Positions 59,503 to 64,000 of a stretch of DNA of 64,000 bases are shown here, one piece after another. The position numbers were made by a program, and so were the translations under genes. This stretch comes from Verrucomicrobiota bacterium (GTDB lineage Bacteria > Verrucomicrobiota > Verrucomicrobiia > CAIQCK01). A model generated the notes under the pieces. That model did no database searches. It was not told where the DNA came from and worked only from the letters and a program-made list of their open reading frames with translations. Within the stretch, counting starts at the first letter, position 1; every line of letters begins with the position of its first letter. The DNA lies in assembly GCA_026397915.1 (NCBI GenBank), contig JAPLTX010000044.1, positions 1-64,000 on the forward strand, in the 5' to 3' direction.

Positions 59503-61296
59503 TTACTTCACGATCTCCAGCCAGCCGAGCGAAGTCGGGACGTGGAAGTCCGGCTCCTCGGTCTTCGGGTCTACCCACGTCATCCATGTCTGGATGGGCG
59601 GCGGTCCGTCGAGACGACGGCCGCGATTGTGGATGCTCGCGCGTTGAACCACTGGCTTCCCGCTGCGGTCGTGACTGAACTCCGCGCGGAACAGGCCGCA
59701 GCGAATCTTCACGCCGGGCCGCAACCGTGGGAAACCCATCGCCTCGAAGCTCGCCAGCGGGATGCGCCCCTCCACGACGTAGCCGTTCGGCAGCGGCGAG
59801 GCCGCCGTCTCCAGCCCCTTGAAGCTCCACGATGGATCGATCTGCCGGTAGTAGGCGCCGCGGTAGTCGTAGGCGCGACCGCGCGAATCCACCTCAATGC
59901 AGTAGTAGTTCTTCATCCAGTCGTCGGGCGCGAAATACATCTCGGCGCGGTCCTCGAAGATCGCGTCCTGCTTGTCGCGCAGCTTCTCCAGCACCACGAT
60001 GTCGTCGTCGTGAATGCGGAAGGTGAAGTAGAGATGCGTCTCGTCGCACAGCGCGCGGAACTCCGTCGCCGGCGGGGGCGTCTTATCCCACGGGAAGATG
60101 AACTGCTTCTCGACGGCGGTCTCGGCCCACTCCGGCTCGTCGGCGCGGCCGTCCACCTTGATGCCCGTCTTCGCCATCCAGCGGACGCGATACGCCTGTT
60201 CGCTGAGCTTGCGCGGCTGGAAATCATCCTCCTGCAACTTGATCCGCAGCGGGCCTTGCATCGTCGTCACCCACAGCTCGCCCGGCACGCGCTCGAATAC
60301 GTAGGGATACGAGAGGCGATGCTCCTGCTCCTTGTGGCCCGGCTGCAACGGGTCATAGGCCACCACCACCGGCTCCGTCCACGAGCGGCCGTCGTCCTCC
60401 GACAGCGCCATAGAGAGCTGCTCGCGCCGACCGGTCTGCTTCGCCGCATCCATGTAGCGGTTCCAGAACAACACCAGCCGCCCGCTCTGGAGCCGCTGCA
60501 ACTGCCCTGGTGAACCGCTTTGTTTGATCGGCCCCGGCTTGATGTCGCCCCAAGTCAGCCCCTCGTCCGTCGAGAACGCCTCCGTGAAACAACCCGCGTA
60601 AGTGCGGATGAGCATCCAAAGCCGTCCGTCCTTCAGTTGCGCCAGCGTCGGCTCGATCCCGCCGCCGTGGTCGCCGTAGCCGCCATACTTGCCGAGATCA
60701 ATCACGTTGCTCTTCTTCCAAGTCTTGCCCTCATCGTCGGAGGCGTAGCTGAAGCACACGTGCCGGCCGGGATTGGCCACCGCCACCTGACAGCCCATCA
60801 CCAGCCGCCCGCTGCGCAACTGCACCATCGTCCGCAACGCCCCGCACCAGCCGTCCTGCACCTTCCGCGGCTCCTCCCACGTTTCGCCGTCATCCAGACT
60901 GCGCGTCACATACACCGGCAGGCGGCAGTCCGGCTGCGGCCCGCCTTTCTTTTGGTCCCATCGGAGCACCATCTCCTTCATATTCAGGAACGCCAGCACC
61001 AGCACTCCCTCGCGCGTCCGCAGCAACGTCCGCTCCCCGCGACACTCAAACTTCTTGGCGTCCGCAAATAGCGGGCGCGGCTGCCACGACTTCCCGCCGT
61101 CCTTGCTGACGAGCGCGCGGCTGTCGTCCACCGCCACGATGCCGCCGTCGCCGCGCTTGGCGAACGGCCCCAGCAGCGTCGTCGGCAGCAGCGCGGCCTT
61201 CGGATGCAGCAACAGCGTCTTGCCGCCACACTCCACCTTGTTCCAGTCGGCCATCGCAGCCGAGCATACGAACGCGAGTAATATCAGATAGCGCAT
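59503..61296 (-). CDS. Secreted sialidase-like (BNR) protein with C-terminal CBM9-like domain
   Basis: 597 residues from ATG 61296, preceded by CCGGAGAAAC; the longer ORF to 61404 was rejected because this start opens a clean signal peptide (MRYLILLAFVCSAAMA). The N-terminal two-thirds is a sialidase-type propeller with Asp-box (S-x-D-x-G-x-T-W) repeats: VSKDGGKSWQ, TRSLDDGETWEEP, YASDDEGKTWKKS, FSTDEGLTWGD, LSEDDGRSWTEP. The C-terminal ~215 residues (from about 385, IKVDGRADEPEWAETAVEKQF) form a CBM9-like/DOMON sugar-binding domain (ALCDETHLYFTFRIHDDD, AEMYFAPDD). Verrucomicrobiota encode many such proteins against host or algal glycans. True sialidase activity is not proven: the Arg triad is not identifiable here. 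Confidence 0.82.
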   Translation of the reverse strand: MRYLILLAFVCSAAMADWNKVECGGKTLLLHPKAALLPTTLLGPFAKRGDGGIVAVDDSRALVSKDGGKSWQPRPLFADAKKFECRGERTLLRTREGVLVLAFLNMKEMVLRWDQKKGGPQPDCRLPVYVTRSLDDGETWEEPRKVQDGWCGALRTMVQLRSGRLVMGCQVAVANPGRHVCFSYASDDEGKTWKKSNVIDLGKYGGYGDHGGGIEPTLAQLKDGRLWMLIRTYAGCFTEAFSTDEGLTWGDIKPGPIKQSGSPGQLQRLQSGRLVLFWNRYMDAAKQTGRREQLSMALSEDDGRSWTEPVVVAYDPLQPGHKEQEHRLSYPYVFERVPGELWVTTMQGPLRIKLQEDDFQPRKLSEQAYRVRWMAKTGIKVDGRADEPEWAETAVEKQFIFPWDKTPPPATEFRALCDETHLYFTFRIHDDDIVVLEKLRDKQDAIFEDRAEMYFAPDDWMKNYYCIEVDSRGRAYDYRGAYYRQIDPSWSFKGLETAASPLPNGYVVEGRIPLASFEAMGFPRLRPGVKIRCGLFRAEFSHDRSGKPVVQRASIHNRGRRLDGPPPIQTWMTWVDPKTEEPDFHVPTSLGWLEIVK

Positions 61297-61378
61297 GATG
61301 TTTCTCCGGACCCGAACGCCATCGCATGCTGCTTGCCGCCAGCAGCGGGCGGAGGGGCGGGGTGATTGCGACTCTTGG

Positions 61379-61678
61379 TTAGGCGGCCTTGTCATCCTCT
61401 CCACCTTTAATTTGAATCCAAGTGTTTTGACAAAGCACTGAGTTGTCCTCGTCAGAAAGCAAAATGGATTGAGAGAAATCGAAGTGATCCCTGAGTAGGT
61501 CGAACCGGATAGGCCGACGTAATTGGCAATACCATCCGTCCTTGTCCTTCTCCCATCTGCGTGGTGTCGTCAGCGCATTACCATGCAGAAGCAGGAAATC
61601 AATAACGGGATCGAGATGTGCATAAGGTGCAGATGCGGGCGGCCAGGAAGTGTCCGAGCTTTCAATACGCTGCTTCAT
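61379..61678 (-). CDS. Hypothetical small protein
   Basis: A 99-residue ORF from ATG 61678 (106 from 61699). It has a compact, mixed composition with plausible secondary structure: LDPVIDFLLLHGNAL, RRWEKDKDGWYCQLRRPIRF, DLLRDHFDFSQSILL, NTWIQIKGGEDD. It is acidic at the C-terminus and has no signal peptide. The Trp/Tyr-rich, short form is reminiscent of small immunity- or toxin-neutralising proteins, but no family is recognised. It lies upstream of the sialidase gene on the same strand with an 82-bp gap. Confidence 0.5.
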   Translation of the reverse strand: MKQRIESSDTSWPPASAPYAHLDPVIDFLLLHGNALTTPRRWEKDKDGWYCQLRRPIRFDLLRDHFDFSQSILLSDEDNSVLCQNTWIQIKGGEDDKAA

Positions 61679-61699
61679 GTGAACTCCATGAGACCGCAA

Positions 61700-61944
61700 A
61701 TAATCTATTTAGACTGTCAGGTTTGTCGCATAACACGCGAGGTGCAGCAAGGGCGAAGCGAGACGGGGTGGAGCGGGGAGATTGAGGCGCGGCGGCGGGG
61801 CAAGCCGGCTCTCGGTTCTCATGCGTTCCATCCGCCGGTCGCCGCCGACAATGCCGGGTAGAGTCAGAAAGGCTGCATGTTGGCAACGGGGAAACGACCG
61901 GTCCTAGGCGCACCCCATGCGGCATCGGCGCGGGGATGTTGTTG
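61700..61944. other. Non-coding stretch before the tandem repeats
   Basis: I find no convincing gene here. Open frames are short and of poor composition. It continues into the 66-bp repeat array, so the whole of 61700-62442 is a gene-free, repeat-rich block of about 740 bp. Confidence 0.5.
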
Positions 61945-62175
61945 CGGTGACGCACAGGTGCGACCACCCCTGTGCACAACCGCTGTCGCAGTCACGCGGG
62001 AGGGCTATCGCAGTCTCGCACGGGTGCGACCGTCCCTGTGCACAACCGCTATCGCAGTCTCGCGGGAGGGCTACCGCGGTCTCGCACGGGTGCGACCGCC
62101 CCCGTGCACAACCGCTGTCGCAGTCACGCAGGAGGGCTACCGCGGTCACGCGCAGGTGCGCCCGCCCCCGCGCAA
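61945..62175. repeat. 66-bp tandem repeat array, about 3.5 units
   Basis: Units start at 61945, 62011, 62077 and (partial) 62143. Each contains CGGGTGCGACCG-type, CTGTGCACAACCGCT-type and TCGCAGTC-CGC-GGAGGGCTA-type blocks. Units differ at a few positions each, so the array is old or under drift. The unit is a multiple of three and therefore leaves open frames on both strands; those frames are best seen as by-products. Direct contiguity without spacers excludes a CRISPR array. Confidence 0.88.
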
Positions 62176-62181
62176 TCTGTG

Positions 62182-62203
62182 GTCACGGATTGCAATCCGT
62201 GAC
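62182..62203. repeat. 22-bp perfect palindrome
   Basis: The stretch centred on GGATTGCAATCC reads the same on both strands for 22 bp (GTCACGGATTG and its complement). It follows the tandem array within 7 bp. Similar CACGGATTGCAATCCGTG-like sequences occur dispersed in PVC-group and other large genomes, so this may be a REP-type unit or a protein-binding dyad. Confidence 0.85.
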
Positions 62204-62373
62204 AATTGTTGGCGCATCACCCCTACAGCACCTCAGCGTCTGAAGTCATTGTTTTTGAGCGGATTACGGGTCAAAACCAGCCTCCAAACACCCTTTTGAC
62301 CTCGTCCGATGCGGAAATGGCTATAAAACGCCACACCTCAACCAGGAAATTCCGAGCCATGCCTTCGTTGAGT

Positions 62374-62423
62374 GTTACCGATGTCTTGAACCTGACCCGT
62401 TACCCATGTCCTGAACCTGCACC
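62374..62423. repeat. Two adjacent 25-bp direct repeats (possible transposon-end remnant)
   Basis: Units begin GTTACCGATGTCTTGAACCT (62374-62398) and GTTACCCATGTCCTGAACCT (62399-62423) and match at 21 of 25 positions. Arrays of GTTACC-[CT]ATGTCC units are familiar at the ends of some IS481-like integrase elements; here no transposase gene is found, so it may be a solo end. This link is from memory and unconfirmed. Confidence 0.6.
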
Positions 62424-62442
62424 GTGCGAGGCGCGTGGGTTG

Positions 62443-62679
62443 CTACAGACGAAACTCGACATTGCACCGGGACAGCGAGCGCAGCCTTCGACGGCCGGCG
62501 TGCTTTCGCATGAGCGGCAAGAGGGATTCGCAATAGTGCAGCATCTCATCAGCGCTCATCTTCGATGGCCGTTCGATGTGGCCGCTCCAGTCAGGGAACT
62601 CCAAGTCGGGAGCGGGCTTGGAGCGCGTCTGGTAGAGCGTCGCGGTTTCACGAACCACATGCTTGGAGGACTTGCTCAT
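62443..62679 (-). CDS. Small protein overlapping the nucleotidyltransferase gene
   Basis: A 78-residue ORF whose start lies 32 bp inside the 3' end of the nucleotidyltransferase gene on the same strand. It begins MSKSSKHVVRETATLYQTRS, with a mixed charged composition and a basic tail (MRKHAGRRRLRSLSRCNVEF). No family is recognised. The tight overlap suggests a two-gene module of the nucleotidyltransferase plus small-partner type, as in MNT/HEPN or similar toxin-antitoxin pairs, but this protein lacks an obvious HEPN R-x4-6-H motif. Confidence 0.45.
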   Translation of the reverse strand: MSKSSKHVVRETATLYQTRSKPAPDLEFPDWSGHIERPSKMSADEMLHYCESLLPLMRKHAGRRRLRSLSRCNVEFRL

Positions 62680-63181
62680 AGAGTTTCAGGTCACCATATT
62701 TCACAAACAACTGCCGGAAGGATTCTGACCGCACATCCACGCCGTTGGCGAGCGCCAATCGAATGACGTCGTCCATGTCTTTCAGCCGGCGCAGGCCCCG
62801 ACCATGCTTGAGGGCATGAATCTTCAGCGCGAACAAATGGTTCAAGCTCGGAATGCGGACGGAAACTCCGCCCAGCTTGACGACCTTCGCTTCGGCGAAC
62901 ATCTTTCCGAACGTCTCCGCCGGAACGAGCATCAAGTCCAAATCCCAGCATGTCTCGTCAGTGGACTCAAACTGCAGGAAGCTGCCGCCGTCGTGAACCA
63001 CCTTGTAGCCAAAGCCTCGCAGCATCTCTTCCCATTGAGACCGGTTCTCTTTGCGCACGAGAATATCGGCGTCGTCCGTGGCTCGCACGAATCCATGACA
63101 GATCACCGCGTGCGCGCCGATGACAAGGAAATCGAGTTGGCGCTTGGCCGCTTCACGACTGAGTTGGTCGAACACTGACAT
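62648..63181 (-). CDS. Nucleotidyltransferase-fold protein (MNT/AbiEii-like)
   Basis: 177 residues from ATG 63181, which has GTGGAG 6 bases upstream; a start at 63232 would add 17 residues. The core reads RQLDFLVIGAHAVICHGFVR followed by ATDDADILV: a G-[AG]-x-A-x-x-x-H-G-x-x-R-x-T-x-D-x-D block, the usual metal-binding signature of minimal nucleotidyltransferases, followed by the strand WDLDLMLVP with a further Asp. The ALKIHALKHGRGLRRLKDMDDVIRLAL helices match the DUF6036/AbiEii-like group. Such proteins often inhibit or modify tRNA, or serve as antitoxin-like modifiers. The small downstream ORF may be its partner. Confidence 0.75.
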   Translation of the reverse strand: MSVFDQLSREAAKRQLDFLVIGAHAVICHGFVRATDDADILVRKENRSQWEEMLRGFGYKVVHDGGSFLQFESTDETCWDLDLMLVPAETFGKMFAEAKVVKLGGVSVRIPSLNHLFALKIHALKHGRGLRRLKDMDDVIRLALANGVDVRSESFRQLFVKYGDLKLYEQVLQACGS

Positions 63182-63363
63182 AAGCTCCACGTGAGACGTT
63201 GGAATACTGCGCGGTTTGACGTGCCAAAGCAAGGCTTCGGCAGTGAGGAGTAGGAGGAGTTCTTTGATTCCTCACTCGTCACTTCTCAATTGCCTCTGTT
63301 ATCCTGCCGCACACGATGTTTGGACTGAGAACTGGTTTTTGAAACGAGTGACCGGAGACGGAA

Positions 63364-64000
63364 ATGGATGCGCGATTGAATCGTCGGGATTGGATGAAGA
63401 CTACGGGTCTGGCTGCGGGCGCTTGGGCGGCAGGCGCGGTGACGGCGTCGGCAGCGGAACCGAAGCGCGAGGGCGCACCGGCACGAGCGGGGAAGGGGTC
63501 GGTGGTGTTCCAGCGGACGCTGCCGGTGCGGCATGAGGTGGATGTGTTTGTGGCGGGCGGCGGGCCGGCGGGAACGGCGGCGGCGGTGGCGGCGCGGAGT
63601 CAGGGGGCGCGGGTGTTTCTGGCGGAGGCGCATTCGTGTCTGGGCGGGATGGGGACGGCGGGCCGGGTGCCGTTGTTCATGCCGGTGACGGACGGAGTGA
63701 ACTTTCTGGCGGGCGGTTTCGGCAAGCGGGTGGTGGAGCGGTTGGCGAAGGAGCGGGGCTTGCGCGGGCCGGCGCATGACATCGAGGCGCTGAAGCGGGT
63801 GTATGACGCGATGGTAGGGGAGTCGGGCGCGGCGTTCACGTTTCACACGAGCTTGATCGGGGTGGAGGCGGAGGGCGGGCGAATTTCGCACGTGGTCTGC
63901 GCGGCGCCGAGCGGGATGTTTGCGGTGCGGGCGAATGTGTATGTGGATGCGACGGGCAACGGCGATCTGGCGGCGTGGGCGGGCGCGGCGTTTGAAAAGG
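63364..64000 (+). CDS. Secreted FAD-dependent oxidoreductase, N-terminal part (cut by window edge)
   Basis: The frame is open from ATG 63364 to the right edge (212 residues seen). GGAGACGGAA precedes the start. The N-terminus LNRRDWMKTTGLAAGAWAAG resembles a Tat signal peptide (R-R-D-W/F-x-K). The FAD motif is DVFVAGGGPAGTAAAVAARS, followed by ARVFLAEAHSCLGGMGTAG, the pattern of PF12831-type FAD-dependent oxidoreductases common in Verrucomicrobiota and Planctomycetes, and DATGNGDLAAWAGA. Substrates are generally unknown, often linked to sugar or alcohol catabolism. The composition is very G-rich at third positions. Confidence 0.88.
   Translation, partial: MDARLNRRDWMKTTGLAAGAWAAGAVTASAAEPKREGAPARAGKGSVVFQRTLPVRHEVDVFVAGGGPAGTAAAVAARSQGARVFLAEAHSCLGGMGTAGRVPLFMPVTDGVNFLAGGFGKRVVERLAKERGLRGPAHDIEALKRVYDAMVGESGAAFTFHTSLIGVEAEGGRISHVVCAAPSGMFAVRANVYVDATGNGDLAAWAGAAFEK

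Noticed and set aside
61945..62175. CRISPR-like array
   Set aside because: The 66-bp units are contiguous, with no unique spacers between them and no cas gene nearby.
61877..62766. Open frames over and after the repeat block on both strands
   Set aside because: They exist because the repeat unit length is a multiple of three; the products are Arg/His/Gly-rich with no signal, motif or ribosome-binding site.

Overview
The window looks like a G+C-rich chromosomal segment of a Verrucomicrobiota bacterium (PVC superphylum), probably from the Limisphaerales/Pedosphaera side. This is inferred from gene content: a GreA-type elongation factor fused to a long N-terminal region as in Chlamydia, three copies of the exosortase-associated TIGR04073 family, Ser/Thr kinases carrying FGE-sulfatase, DUF1080 and leucine-rich modules, an LptD-like outer-membrane protein, and a sialidase-type secreted enzyme. 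No 16S rRNA is present, so the placement is tentative.

Layout. Positions 1-63 hold the N-terminal stub of an IS5-type transposase. Positions 284-5820 form an envelope/stress cluster: a triple-BON protein, several membrane peptides too short for usual gene calling, a FecR/DUF6600-like secreted protein with a Pro/Gln-rich repeat tail, and three tandem paralogous small secreted proteins. A decayed ORF and a tRNA-Asn follow. Positions 6463-17265 carry mixed metabolism and envelope genes: a glycosidase-like protein with an altered catalytic motif, a PEP mutase/isocitrate lyase family enzyme, a metallo-beta-lactamase-fold protein, YggS, LptD, UDP-glucose dehydrogenase and an NAD-sugar epimerase. 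rpsO-pnp lies at 17367-19935, with a clear promoter and a strong hairpin before pnp, followed by a large TPR protein.

Positions 23298-27321 hold dehydrogenase, phosphoesterase, nth, bcp and thrH genes. Positions 27462-34067 encode two different 2-oxoacid:ferredoxin oxidoreductases, one with four separate subunits (delta-alpha-beta-gamma) and one with a fused gamma-alpha chain plus a beta chain. Three TIGR04073 genes follow and end at a textbook terminator, facing trxB. Then come comEC, an ECF sigma/anti-sigma/DUF3106 operon, rsmB, the fused GreA protein and a DUF4149 protein.

The most unusual region is 45545-59495: four Ser/Thr kinase genes in a row, built from a shared kit of modules (kinase, one membrane segment, DUF1080, FGE-sulfatase, LRR-like repeats, lectin-like domain) in different orders. 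The third has two kinase domains in tandem, and both have lost catalytic residues. It is translationally coupled to an intact soluble kinase. I read this as a candidate multi-kinase sensory system with a pseudokinase scaffold.

The right end (59503-64000) has a sialidase/CBM9-like protein, a repeat-rich non-coding stretch (66-bp tandem repeat, 22-bp palindrome, 25-bp direct repeats), a nucleotidyltransferase with a small overlapping partner, and the start of a secreted FAD-dependent oxidoreductase cut by the window edge.
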